A stretch of DNA of 64,000 nt from Lactiplantibacillus nangangensis (GTDB lineage Bacteria; Bacillota; Bacilli; Lactobacillales; Lactobacillaceae): the NCBI RefSeq assembly GCF_005405065.1, contig NZ_BJDI01000001.1, positions 1-64,000 on the forward strand, read 5' to 3'. This document shows, in pieces, positions 34,311 to 43,116 of the stretch. The first letter of the stretch is position 1. Each line of letters opens with the position of its first letter. The notes beneath the pieces are model-generated. The model saw only the letters and a program-made list of their open reading frames with translations, searched no databases and was not told the origin of the DNA. The position numbers were made by a program, and so were the translations under genes.

Positions 34311-35464
34311 TAGATTAAAGCTAGTAAATTAGCAACCGCATTTTCATCACGATCAATCACAGCTCCACAACTGTAACAAACATATTCATTATGCTTAGTC
34401 TGATGTGTTGCATTACCTTGGAGCGTGATTTTGTTGTTTCCAGATTTGATATGACCACACTTTGAACAGCGCTGGGTTGAGGGATACTGTCGATCTGCCA
34501 AAATCAGTTCTTTACCATACCAGTCGCACTTATAAGTTAATATCTGCCGGAAGTAGCCGAACATTGACCGTTGCAAACCTTTAGAAGCAATGTGGCTCAT
34601 TTGCATAGACTTAACTGACAGGTCTTCAATCACGATTGTATCGTAATCGTTGACTAGCTTTGTCGTAAACTTTTGCATAATGTCATGTTGGATATTAGCA
34701 ACTTTGCGATAGTCACGTTGCAATTTGGCTCTCATTGCAACGTAACGACCACTTTTGGTTGCTTTATTACCATTCATGACTCGCTTATGAGCTAACTGCT
34801 TTTGGTAAAACTTGATTCGCTGATATAATTTGCGTAATCGTTTCGGCACTGCACCAACAACACCGGCTGTATAGTTTAAATGTCCAACATTCACGTCAAC
34901 AGCCGATACATCACCAGTTCGTAGTTTGGCATCAAGCTCAACTTCTAAAGGAAGACTGGCCCAGTATTTGCCATTTTCACGATAAATACTGATTACCTTC
35001 AGCACGCCTGACAAATCCGAATGTTTGCTAATCCTGATGTCATACCAATCTTTAACACCACGTGGTTTATCCAAGCGAACCTTACCAGCGACAAGTTTAG
35101 CCCGGTCGGTTTTAAAGCCTTGTCGAGCGGCCTTTTTCGACTTGAAAGTTGGCTTACCCCAATCAGGTTGTGATTTGTCAAGGAAGTTTTGCCAAGCATG
35201 TCCTAAATCAGCCACAGCTAATTGGAGGGTACGTGCTGATAACTCGTACTGCCAATCTGCTTTATTTCCGACTAACTCATTCCGAACTGAATAAGCACTG
35301 GGACGGGGACTACTTAAATCAAGTGTATGCAAATCATACATATCATTCCAAGTGGACAGCCCCTCATTCCAGCAATATCTTCGATAATCGCAAAGGCTAT
35401 CGAGTACCTTTGCCATATGACGGTTGGGGTAAAGCCTTACCTTTTGTGTTCGAATCATCAGCAT
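34310..35464 (-). CDS. tnpB: TnpB RNA-guided nuclease of an IS605-family element
   Basis: About 385 residues. The RuvC-like site is complete: Asp in SAVDVNVGHL, Glu in IVIEDLSVKSM and Asp in DRDENAVANLL. A zinc finger is present (CSKCGH and CYSCGA). The N-terminal KVRLYPNRHM motif is typical. TnpB proteins are RNA-guided DNA nucleases that help IS elements persist. The gene seems intact. ATG 35464 is favoured by GGGTGG five bases before it; ATG 35458 is an alternative. The orientation is that of rloAB. Confidence 0.92.
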   Translation of the reverse strand: MLMIRTQKVRLYPNRHMAKVLDSLCDYRRYCWNEGLSTWNDMYDLHTLDLSSPRPSAYSVRNELVGNKADWQYELSARTLQLAVADLGHAWQNFLDKSQPDWGKPTFKSKKAARQGFKTDRAKLVAGKVRLDKPRGVKDWYDIRISKHSDLSGVLKVISIYRENGKYWASLPLEVELDAKLRTGDVSAVDVNVGHLNYTAGVVGAVPKRLRKLYQRIKFYQKQLAHKRVMNGNKATKSGRYVAMRAKLQRDYRKVANIQHDIMQKFTTKLVNDYDTIVIEDLSVKSMQMSHIASKGLQRSMFGYFRQILTYKCDWYGKELILADRQYPSTQRCSKCGHIKSGNNKITLQGNATHQTKHNEYVCYSCGAVIDRDENAVANLLALI

Positions 35465-35736
35465 CGTCACCACCCAAATTAGTGTTGTCTATTAGTTTGT
35501 AAGCACACTTCTAATTATAATTTAGGCGACTATCGATGTCAGTGATTTGATCATTAAAGTGGTATAAATAACACGATTCTTATTTGGGAAAGACATTTTG
35601 CACTTTTTTACGAAATTCGAACTGTGGAATCAAAATCACTAGCTTTAATCATTACCAAGCTCGCTACCTCCATATTTTCTCTCTGTGGCCGCTTGGTATT
35701 TTCTTCTACATATTTCAACGTTTTTCTACGTTTTAG

Positions 35737-35829
35737 TTAATGATTACTTCCTCCTTCAACAAATATGTCAATCGTTTTATGATAGGCCTTCTCGCCCCTG
35801 CCATTTCCTTTCTTCTGCCTACCCCTCAT
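35737..35829 (-). pseudogene. rloB: rloB, 5' part
   Basis: ATG 35829 overlaps the rloA stop (ATGAGGGGTAG, 11-bp overlap), a classic translational coupling. The frame reads MRGRQKKGNGRGEKAYHKT then IDIFVEGG and stops after entering the IS. A basic N-terminus followed by a 'FVEG' strand is the RloB N-terminal pattern, and it joins in sense to ESELQYLKML at 34111. Confidence 0.7.
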
Positions 35830-37096
35830 GATTAGGTCCCTTACCTTTTATGTCACCCAAGGACTCTAGCATTTCATCTGAATCAATGATCGGTTTAGCA
35901 CCGAATCTTCCTTCTAAATACCGCTTCATATAGCTAACTCCACTGCGAGAAATATTACGGGGATCATTGAAATCAAAGATTGAGCTTAAATCACTGATAC
36001 CGTGAAAATCTTTTTCTACAAAGTATATTTGATCGACTCGTACTTTTGAATCTAACAGTTGTAGTTCATGTGTCGTTAAGATGAATTGGTTCTTATTTGC
36101 TTCTGAGTTAAATATCTTGATTAAGGCTTGCGACAATTCCAAGTGAAGTGAATCATCAAACTCATCAAAAAGTAGCGTCTTCCCATTATCATTTAACTCT
36201 GCATTAATAATTGATAACGCAATCATCAGTATCTTTTGAGTTCCGCGAGATTCGCTATCGATTGGCATCTTCTTGGTTTTCCCCAAGAATACACCATCAG
36301 TACCATATTCTTTATGCATCGTAAAAAGTTCAGTCCTGTTGGTCTGTAAAGGTATGCTGTAACCAGAAACTGGGATTGAAGTTTTGGCAGAATCTATCAC
36401 TTCAATATCCGTGATATTAAAATCAGCAAAATGTAAAAATCTAAGCAATTGTTCTTTCACACTATTATTCTTGATCAACAGTGCTAGGTTATCAGGAATT
36501 GCCGCTCTACTATAATCCCCAACAAAAATTAAATCTTCATCAAACCATGTGACGACTTCAATAGCATTAAAATCATTGTTTTGTTGTGCAGTAAACAAGA
36601 AAAGCGAATTAGGTTTGGTTCTTTTTGAAACGGACACTAACTCCTTGGGCAAGATTTCAAATCGTTTACCCACCCGTTTAAAATAAGGGGTCTTCTTATT
36701 ATTTATAGTTAGTTCCTCACGAGTAATCATTTTTTGATTATAGGAAAATTCATACTTAAACTCATTGCTATTTCTTTTAAAATCAACACAGAATGTCGTT
36801 TGTGGCTCATCTTCAAGTAACTCCGGATCTAGTTGAAACAGGTTGATAGGTAACGAATCGGTGGCTTTGGCAGGATCGTTTAAAACCATATTTTTCATCG
36901 TCTTGATGCCATCTAAAAGATTTGACTTGCCGGCACCATTTGGACCAAAGACTAACAGGTTTTTTAAAACCGACGTTCTGCCAATATCCAGTGTATTCGT
37001 CTTTTTATATTTACTTAGTCGCTGACCGGCTTCAGAAGATAAAGTTACCTTGTCTTTGAAAGATTTAAAGTTCTCCATTGAAAAATCAATTAACAA
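35819..37096 (-). CDS. rloA: AAA family ATPase, RloA/AbiLi type
   Basis: 425-residue ATP-binding protein of the AAA15/21 group. Walker A is FGPNGAGKSNL near residue 50, Walker B is LLFDEFDDSL near residue 300, the ABC-like signature is SRGTQKIL, and LTTHELQLL contains the switch His. The C-terminal RYLEGRFGAKPII is the characteristic RloA end, usually followed by RloB. The pair acts in abortive infection against phages. Start TTG 37096 with GGAGGGG before it. The partner gene is broken, so the system is probably dead. Confidence 0.88.
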   Translation of the reverse strand: MLIDFSMENFKSFKDKVTLSSEAGQRLSKYKKTNTLDIGRTSVLKNLLVFGPNGAGKSNLLDGIKTMKNMVLNDPAKATDSLPINLFQLDPELLEDEPQTTFCVDFKRNSNEFKYEFSYNQKMITREELTINNKKTPYFKRVGKRFEILPKELVSVSKRTKPNSLFLFTAQQNNDFNAIEVVTWFDEDLIFVGDYSRAAIPDNLALLIKNNSVKEQLLRFLHFADFNITDIEVIDSAKTSIPVSGYSIPLQTNRTELFTMHKEYGTDGVFLGKTKKMPIDSESRGTQKILMIALSIINAELNDNGKTLLFDEFDDSLHLELSQALIKIFNSEANKNQFILTTHELQLLDSKVRVDQIYFVEKDFHGISDLSSIFDFNDPRNISRSGVSYMKRYLEGRFGAKPIIDSDEMLESLGDIKGKGPNHEG

Positions 37097-37495
37097 TTTA
37101 GGCCCCTCCTTTTAGTGATTAAGATGTATCTCATTATATCATTTAACGAAGTTTTTCTGTGATTTATCCTACCAAAATATGGAAGTCTCAAAAAAATTGT
37201 GTCATTAAATACATTGATATGTATTTATAATCAAAATTCCAAGACCTCTTGTACGCTAATAATCGTTCCCTCCGTTCACACAATAATCATCGTTAGCACG
37301 CATTTAATCACAAGCCCCCAATAAAATGTTTAAAAACTAGACCTACACAGAATAGTAATACTCGCATTGGTTATGCCTAAAATGGTTTCATACCAATCAT
37401 TACTCCCATCAGGCGGAATCCGTTCTTGCCGACACGGCACACTAATTCTGACTGACTCTGCTAAATTTAAACAATTGACTAATAGCTGTAGGTTG

Positions 37496-37655
37496 TTGTT
37501 GATGGCATCGGCCGTGTAGGTGGCGTTTGACCGGCGAATTTCCGGTCTTACACCACGGACCGGCCGGGAGATTTGCGGTTTAGGCAAAGCTTCCGGGCGA
37601 GGGACAAGACGTTTCTCAGGCTTGCCCCGGTCCCTCGGCCGCATGTTATCAACAA
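37496..37655. repeat. second multi-hairpin intergenic repeat
   Basis: GC-rich 160-bp element in an AT-rich gap between rloA and the PTS gene. Outer arms TTGTTGAT (37496-37503) and ATCAACAA (37648-37655); inside, perfect hairpins GACCGG/CCGGTC (37529-37547) and CGAGGGAC/GTCCCTCG (37598-37637). A proline/arginine-rich frame crosses it but its codons follow the palindromes. The rest of the 37097-37800 gap shows only the PTS terminator. Confidence 0.55.
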
Positions 37656-37748
37656 CAACCGGAAGCGGCAATTATCAACTAGCTTTCATAGCCTGATTAG
37701 GCATCACCGCGGGATAGTCCAGCGGTTTTCAATTTTCAGCTTCGAATC

Positions 37749-37779
37749 AAAAAAAGCCACGATAAATTACTATCGCAGC
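37749..37779 (-). terminator. terminator of the PTS EIIC gene
   Basis: 9-bp stem with two wobble pairs followed by T7, minus strand. Confidence 0.8.
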
Positions 37780-37800
37780 CTTCTCCAACTGATTAACTAT

Positions 37801-39168
37801 TTAGTTATCAGCTTTCGTGCCTTCACTGATATCAATACCATCAGTATCAGCTTGTAACTTCGTTTGTTCTTGTTTGTATAGGATCGCATCTTGCTTACGC
37901 GCAAATGGCCAATAAACGAAGAATGATAAGACAATCATCCCACCTTGCCAAACAGCGGTCCGCCAGTCACCAACTAATAACCCTGAAATAATTGGCGGCG
38001 TGGTCCAAGGCACCATTGGTCCACGGAAGTATGGAATCACCCCAAACTTAATAGCTAAATAAGTGGCACCCATGGAAATAGCTGGCATCAAGATAAATGG
38101 TGCAGCCAAGATTGGGTTCATGACAATTGGTGTCCCAAAGAGGACAGGTTCGTTAATGTTGAAGACCCCAGTCCCAATACCTAAACGGCCAATTGATTTC
38201 ATTTGTTGTGATTTGGCAAAGAAGACCATGAAGACAACCAAGCCTAAAGTCATCCCAGAACCAGTCACCGTCCCGAATTGATCAAGTAATGATTGGGTGA
38301 CAATGTGTCCACCGTTGCTAGCAGAAGCAATGTGGCCAGCAGCCGTGATCTTAGCGTTAGCTAATGAGTTGGCTTGCAATAATGGTCCCATGATACCGCC
38401 AATAATAACGGCACCGTGAACCCCGAAGAACCAGAATAATGGAATGAGTAACGCAATAATCAACATTCCGCCAAAAGTATCCGTTAACCCTTGTAATGGA
38501 GTTTGAACAACTTTGTAAATAAATTCAACTAAAGTCGTATTGCCGAAGACATCGAACAGGCCATAAACGACTAACCAACCAACGGTAATCGCAGTGGCTG
38601 GAATCAAAGCAGTAAATGACCCAGCAACAGCAGCTGGCACTTGTTCTGGTAATTTGATTCGAATATCGCGCTTTAAGAACCATGAGTAGATCCAGCCTGA
38701 GATTAACCCGATTAAAATAGCTGCAATCATGCCTTGGCCGCCTAACCAAGTCCGGTCGATCATTGGGACTTGAGCAGCTTGGGCTGCGGTAACTGCCACT
38801 TTACCATTAATCATAATGGCAGTGGTTGGCCGCTGAATAATTAAGAAACTAACGAGTGCGGTTAATCCCGCTGGCATCGCATCAAAGCCGTCATCTTTAA
38901 CCCAGGTATATGCAATCCCAGAAACGGCAAAGATTGACATTACCCCGAATGACGCGTTATAAATCTGCATACAAATCGCTGATAGTCCGGTCTTGGTCAT
39001 CCATGCAGCCCAAGAAGCGACTGGCAACGATGCTAAGATCAAGAACACTGAGCCAATCATGATAAATGGTAAGGTGAAAAGCATCCCATTTTTCAGAGCA
39101 GTGATGGCTTTGGTGTTAACGAACTTCATTATTGGTGGCAAGATTTTGTTGTTCATAAAATCGCCCAT
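37801..39168 (-). CDS. PTS sugar transporter EIIC, cellobiose/lactose family
   Basis: 455-residue membrane permease of the CelB/LacE type (PTS EIIC, TC 4.A.3). It has ten or more hydrophobic segments; the family motif FNINEPVLFGTPIVMNP is present (GINEPxxFGxP) as is HGAVIIGGIMGP. The ATG 39168 is preferred with GGAGGGG nine bases before it. No EIIA or EIIB gene adjoins, so it must work with components encoded elsewhere. An RpiR regulator lies upstream in the same direction. Confidence 0.9.
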   Translation of the reverse strand: MGDFMNNKILPPIMKFVNTKAITALKNGMLFTLPFIMIGSVFLILASLPVASWAAWMTKTGLSAICMQIYNASFGVMSIFAVSGIAYTWVKDDGFDAMPAGLTALVSFLIIQRPTTAIMINGKVAVTAAQAAQVPMIDRTWLGGQGMIAAILIGLISGWIYSWFLKRDIRIKLPEQVPAAVAGSFTALIPATAITVGWLVVYGLFDVFGNTTLVEFIYKVVQTPLQGLTDTFGGMLIIALLIPLFWFFGVHGAVIIGGIMGPLLQANSLANAKITAAGHIASASNGGHIVTQSLLDQFGTVTGSGMTLGLVVFMVFFAKSQQMKSIGRLGIGTGVFNINEPVLFGTPIVMNPILAAPFILMPAISMGATYLAIKFGVIPYFRGPMVPWTTPPIISGLLVGDWRTAVWQGGMIVLSFFVYWPFARKQDAILYKQEQTKLQADTDGIDISEGTKADN

Positions 39169-39304
39169 AATTGAACACCCCTCCATGCTGAATAATTGCA
39201 AATCAATCGCGAATCATGACTGGCCAGTCGTTTTCTGTATCCGCTTTCATTTACAACTATAACGAACGCCTATCGCTTTGAAAAGGCTAAATGGCGCTAA
39301 AAAA

Positions 39305-39349
39305 ACAGGTGTTCCAAATATAACCTGTCACAAAAAAGTAACCTGTTAC
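39305..39349 (-). promoter_or_regulatory. repeats between RpiR gene and PTS gene
   Basis: TAACCTGTCAC (39321-39331) and TAACCTGTTAC (39339-39349) are direct repeats 18 bp apart; ACAGGTGTT (39305) is in the opposite sense. ACAGGT..ACCTGT plus a T7 run also makes a terminator for the rpiR gene. Likely operator of the RpiR regulator. Confidence 0.45.
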
Positions 39350-39367
39350 ATTTCAGGGTAGTATCCG

Positions 39368-40138
39368 CTAGCTATCGGCTTTTGCACGCCGGGCTGCTTG
39401 AATCTGATGTGTCTTATGCATAATTTGTTCCATCGTCAAAACAACTGGGACTTGGGTCGTCAAATCAACATCATCATTAATGATGTCACGAACTTCATGC
39501 GCATTGTATGCAATATTAATATCTGAAAGTCGGGCCAAGGTTGAAACAGCCGTATTGGTAATTGAGACGACCTTCGCCCCGAGTTCATGGTAAAACTGTG
39601 CTTGCTTTAACACTTGTTCACGTTCACCAGAAACGGAAACATCGACTAGCACAATCTTTTCAGCATGCCGTAATTGTGTCGGTTGTGGTTGAAATGGATC
39701 AATAATGGATAGTGTATATAGCCCTAGATTAGCCAATAAACGGGCCCCATATTGCGCAAAAGTAGCGCTGGTCCCAATCCCGAAAAATAAAATCAAGTCG
39801 GCGTCAACCATCATCTCCGCCACTTGTTGCACATGATCCTGATAAGTTTGATCATTAAACCGACCTAAAAATTCATTAACGGAATCAACGACCCGGGTCA
39901 TTTTAGGTTGCTCCAGCTGTTGGTGTGCCAAATCCCGTTTGATGGCATACTTCAGTTCCATAAAGCCATCTAAACCCACCTTATTGCAAAATCGTAAGAC
40001 AGTCGTGGTCGAAACATGACTTTGATTAGCCAATTCACGAATCGTCATATTAATTACAGCGCTTTTATTCTGAATAATATAATCATAAACCGTCAGCTCT
40101 AACCGATTTAAGCTTTCAATCTCCTGATAATTAAACAC
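39368..40138 (-). CDS. MurR/RpiR family transcriptional regulator
   Basis: 256 residues: N-terminal HTH_6 domain (about 1-77, SHVSTTTVLRFCNKVG) and C-terminal SIS domain (about 110-240, FFGIGTSATFAQYG and SVSGEREQ) that binds a phosphosugar. It is located directly upstream of a cellobiose-type EIIC, so it probably controls it in response to a sugar phosphate. Start ATG 40138 behind AGGGGG. Confidence 0.9.
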   Translation of the reverse strand: MFNYQEIESLNRLELTVYDYIIQNKSAVINMTIRELANQSHVSTTTVLRFCNKVGLDGFMELKYAIKRDLAHQQLEQPKMTRVVDSVNEFLGRFNDQTYQDHVQQVAEMMVDADLILFFGIGTSATFAQYGARLLANLGLYTLSIIDPFQPQPTQLRHAEKIVLVDVSVSGEREQVLKQAQFYHELGAKVVSITNTAVSTLARLSDINIAYNAHEVRDIINDDVDLTTQVPVVLTMEQIMHKTHQIQAARRAKADS

Positions 40139-40199
40139 CAGCTTAACCCCCTACGTTTTTCCTTTAATCATACCATTTTAAGGACTTTAATCACGGGTC

Positions 40200-40231
40200 A
40201 AAAAAAGTCATGGCAAAACTCACCATGACTA
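40200..40231 (-). terminator. terminator after the DUF4811 gene
   Basis: AGTCATGG/CCATGACT stem and T7 on the minus strand. Confidence 0.85.
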
Positions 40232-40241
40232 CGCTAATAGA

Positions 40242-40934
40242 CTAATTTTGTCCGTTTTGAACTTGCTTAATGACTGTACTAATCGCGGTTTGTTCCGCCT
40301 GTTTAACTAAAGTTGCTTTTTGACTGGCCAACTGTGGCTGGGCTTTCAGCTTAGTTGCCACTTGTTGTTTTACAGTTTGTTGTAGTTGCGCTTGTACAGC
40401 TGGCTGCTTTAAGCGCCGACTTAAAGTGGTCAGTTGGGCCTTAGTCAAAACATGCCACGTTGATGACAAGCGATAAGTGACCGTCTGTTGCTGGCGTTGG
40501 TTTTCAGCTGTCACACCGCTAAATAACCATTTCAGCCAGGCTTGACGATAAACGTAACACCGATTCTGGGTCACTTTTGCCACCTGATCGTCACGAACGC
40601 CCGTCACGATTCGGACTCGCTTTTGATGGTTCAAAATCAGCTGTGTTTTCCGAGTTCGTGGTTGCCGCGTGGCATAAGCGGTATAACTTGTTTTACCTTG
40701 CTTGAGCTGCTTAGTGACCAATAACTGATTGCCCTTAATACTAGCGACAGGCGCAATTTTAGTCGTCACAGTTTGGGTCGTTAAACTAGTCCCAAAGTGA
40801 GCGACCGTATCTAATAGTAATAGCCCCTGACAGCCCAGCATCACCACAACAGCCACAATTCCCCATAGCCGATGACGGGTAATCAATAACCAACCGGCAG
40901 TGAAACCGGCAATCAGCATGATAATAATTAACAT
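40242..40934 (-). CDS. DUF4811 protein, partner of the exporter
   Basis: 230-residue membrane-anchored protein with two hydrophobic N-terminal segments (about 1-20 and 23-45) and an extracellular basic Gln/Lys-rich part. DUF4811 proteins are encoded directly after DHA2 exporters in lactobacilli. Its ATG overlaps the exporter stop (TAAATG), so they are translated together. Role unknown, maybe a regulator or accessory of the exporter. Confidence 0.75.
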   Translation of the reverse strand: MLIIIMLIAGFTAGWLLITRHRLWGIVAVVVMLGCQGLLLLDTVAHFGTSLTTQTVTTKIAPVASIKGNQLLVTKQLKQGKTSYTAYATRQPRTRKTQLILNHQKRVRIVTGVRDDQVAKVTQNRCYVYRQAWLKWLFSGVTAENQRQQQTVTYRLSSTWHVLTKAQLTTLSRRLKQPAVQAQLQQTVKQQVATKLKAQPQLASQKATLVKQAEQTAISTVIKQVQNGQN

Positions 40935-42362
40935 TTATGCCACCGCCTTTGTTTTTACGCTTAAGAATAAGGCCGGGATAATTGCCACGGCCGTTCCAAC
41001 AGCAATCCAGATAAAGGTATGATAGTAAGCCGTTGCCATCATCGCGGTCGTAGCGACGTTATTCCCCTCATCACTCGCAATCACCGCGGCTAAAATGGCG
41101 GTCGCAATAGACCCACCAATATTTTGTGCCATTCGCGTGGTGACGGTTGCTTCCGGAATCAACTCTGGATTCAACCCAGTATAACTATCACTCATGATTG
41201 GAATCGTCACACCACTACGGCTGAGGCCCATGAGGAATAACATCGTCAAAATTAACCAATCTGGGGTACTTTCCGTAAAATACGCAAATGGGATCGTTGT
41301 GACCACGGCCATGACCAGCGAAATAATCACGACCCACTTGGCGCCATACGTATCGGTGATCTTACCCACCTGCGTTCGCGTGACCAACATGCCCGCGCCC
41401 AGTGCAATCAAATAAACGCCAGTCATAATGACGCTCAAATGACGACTCGTTTGCAGAAACAGCGGCAACGCAAACATCGCCCCATTGACCATCAGCCCGG
41501 ACATGAATAACAAAATCGCCGAGGCAGAAAAATGAGCATTATTGAACAGCTTCAGCGGGAGCAAAGCGCGTCGTGGCCACTTGGCGGCATACACGACATA
41601 GCCTAACAAGCAATCGAGTGCCAGTAACCCCGGTGCCAAGACACTCAATTTACCAAAAATATCGTCCTGACTAAAGTTCGTGACGGCCACGATCAAGCCA
41701 GAAAATAACCCAACAATCAAGGTAAAGCCCACGAAATCGAAGGGGCGCCGTTTGTCAGGATTGGGCGCAAACGTCGGTAAGTAAGCTTGCACCAAAACAA
41801 GCGCGACCACGATCACTGGGATATTGATGTAAAATAACCAGTGCCAACTCCAAAACTTAATCAATGCCCCGCCAACCGTGGGACCAAGAATTGGGGCAAA
41901 AACGATCGGCAAGCCGACAACAGACATCAAGTGGCCTAAATTTTGCCCTTGTGCCATCCGAATCATCAAAGTCGTGGCCAGCGGAATAATAATCCCAGCG
42001 GCCGCCCCTTGAACGATTCGCCCAATCAGCAACATCGAAACGTTACTAGCCATGCCGGAAACCAGCGAGCCAACTAAAAATGCAACCTGCGCAATTTCCA
42101 TCAATAACTTGCCAGATAATTGATCAACGAGCCAACCGGCCAGTGGTACGGCTAAGCCTAACGCCAAGACATAGGCCGAAGTGACCCACTGAATAGTGTT
42201 GACAGTCGAGTTTAAGTCTTTCAAAATAGTGTTGATGCCAATATTGGTCATCGTGGTATCTAGCATTGGGGCCATCATCACTAAGATCATGATTAAGGCA
42301 GCTTTCATATCCATTTGACCAGCCGGAGCAGTCGGCTGAGTCGTTTCATGACGTGTTTTCAT
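40935..42362 (-). CDS. MFS exporter, DHA2 (EmrB/QacA) family
   Basis: 475-residue drug/H+ antiporter with 14 helices. Seen: LDTTMTNIGINTIL (helix 1 motif D1, LDxTxVNVALP form), WVTSAYVLALGLAVPLAGWLVDQ (helix 2 and motif A) and GRIVQGAAAGIIIPL (motif B). ATG 42362 is preferred with AGGAGAGG before it. It is divergent from a TetR gene with an operator between the two, which suggests an inducible efflux unit; DUF4811 follows. Substrates unknown. Confidence 0.92.
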   Translation of the reverse strand: MKTRHETTQPTAPAGQMDMKAALIMILVMMAPMLDTTMTNIGINTILKDLNSTVNTIQWVTSAYVLALGLAVPLAGWLVDQLSGKLLMEIAQVAFLVGSLVSGMASNVSMLLIGRIVQGAAAGIIIPLATTLMIRMAQGQNLGHLMSVVGLPIVFAPILGPTVGGALIKFWSWHWLFYINIPVIVVALVLVQAYLPTFAPNPDKRRPFDFVGFTLIVGLFSGLIVAVTNFSQDDIFGKLSVLAPGLLALDCLLGYVVYAAKWPRRALLPLKLFNNAHFSASAILLFMSGLMVNGAMFALPLFLQTSRHLSVIMTGVYLIALGAGMLVTRTQVGKITDTYGAKWVVIISLVMAVVTTIPFAYFTESTPDWLILTMLFLMGLSRSGVTIPIMSDSYTGLNPELIPEATVTTRMAQNIGGSIATAILAAVIASDEGNNVATTAMMATAYYHTFIWIAVGTAVAIIPALFLSVKTKAVA

Positions 42363-42378
42363 CTGCACCTCTCCTTTA

Positions 42379-42395
42379 AGGTACTTGCAGTACCT
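42379..42395. promoter_or_regulatory. TetR operator candidate
   Basis: Perfect AGGTACT-TGC-AGTACCT inverted repeat in the 87-bp intergenic space between the divergent exporter and TetR genes. Confidence 0.8.
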
Positions 42396-42449
42396 AAGTA
42401 GAGATGATACACGCTTTTATTAAAAAAACAAGGGAATGGTGACAAAAAA

Positions 42450-43040
42450 ATGGCCACTGAACATCGTAAACGAGGCGCCGAACTTGAAGCCGCAATCTTA
42501 GACGCCGCTTTAACAGTGATGCAAACTAACGGCTACGACCAAATGACGATGGCTCAGATTGCCACCGCCGCTCATACAAACAAAAATGCGATTTATCGGC
42601 GCTGGGACAGCAAGGCAGCCGTCGTTTCCGCGGCTGCACGGCACTATTTTAAAACCCATCCAGACCTGCTCAAACGCGATATTCCAAATACCGGAAATTT
42701 GCGAACCGATTTAATTCAGTTAATGCAATTACCGCTACCAGCAATTAAAGTCATTGGAATTCACAACCTCAAAGCCATCGCGCTGGATTTGTTTCCTAAC
42801 GTCTCAAATATTGAATTTGATTTTCTTAATGACAATTACTTCCAACGTTTCTTGGCAGAAATCCTGCAACACGCAGCTGAACGGGGCGACTTAAATACGC
42901 CACCGGCAAAACTGTCAGCCGCGGCCAAAGGGCAACCGACCTTGCTATTACTGTCGTATGTTTTAAGCGAACGGCCGTATGATGAAGCCGCTGTGATCAC
43001 CGTCGTCGATGATATTTTGTTACCCGTATTGACTAAATAA
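42450..43040 (+). CDS. TetR/AcrR family regulator
   Basis: 196 residues. HTH at residues 12-60 (AILDAALTVMQTNGYDQMT, then AAHTNKNAIYRRW as the recognition helix). The C-terminal ligand domain is diverged, with PAxLSAAAKGQ and a LxxxL dimer helix. It is divergently placed from the DHA2 exporter and presumably represses it. AAGGGAATGG precedes ATG 42450. Confidence 0.92.
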   Translation: MATEHRKRGAELEAAILDAALTVMQTNGYDQMTMAQIATAAHTNKNAIYRRWDSKAAVVSAAARHYFKTHPDLLKRDIPNTGNLRTDLIQLMQLPLPAIKVIGIHNLKAIALDLFPNVSNIEFDFLNDNYFQRFLAEILQHAAERGDLNTPPAKLSAAAKGQPTLLLLSYVLSERPYDEAAVITVVDDILLPVLTK

Positions 43041-43042
43041 TC

Positions 43043-43094
43043 AAAAAAGTTCCAGTACCGTGACATCTGATGACGTCTAGGTACTGGAACTTTT
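43043..43094. terminator. bidirectional terminator
   Basis: AAAAGTTCCAGTAC with GTACTGGAACTTTT, between convergent tetR and copY. Confidence 0.9.
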
Positions 43095-43116
43095 AGTTAT
43101 TTTCATAATCAGTCGC

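Larger units (their letters stand above)
34112..35751 (-). mobile_element. IS200/IS605-type element, tnpB only
   Basis: About 1.64 kb between the two halves of rloB. It carries a single gene, tnpB, and no tnpA, so it depends on a transposase elsewhere. Subterminal hairpins fit the family: AATGTAGAAA/TTTCTACATT near 34133-34164 on one side and small AACG hairpins near 35710-35732 on the other. Ends are placed by the gene junction (rloB reads ...FVEG / ESELQ...), so they are accurate to a few bases only; no target duplication is expected in this family. Confidence 0.7.

Noticed and set aside
35620-35735. Possible integrase fragment (minus-strand frame with KYGGSELGND)
   Set aside because: Too short; lies inside the IS end and has no second family motif.
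37330-37671. 113-residue Pro/Arg-rich frame
   Set aside because: Most of it lies in the second palindromic repeat; no ribosome site.
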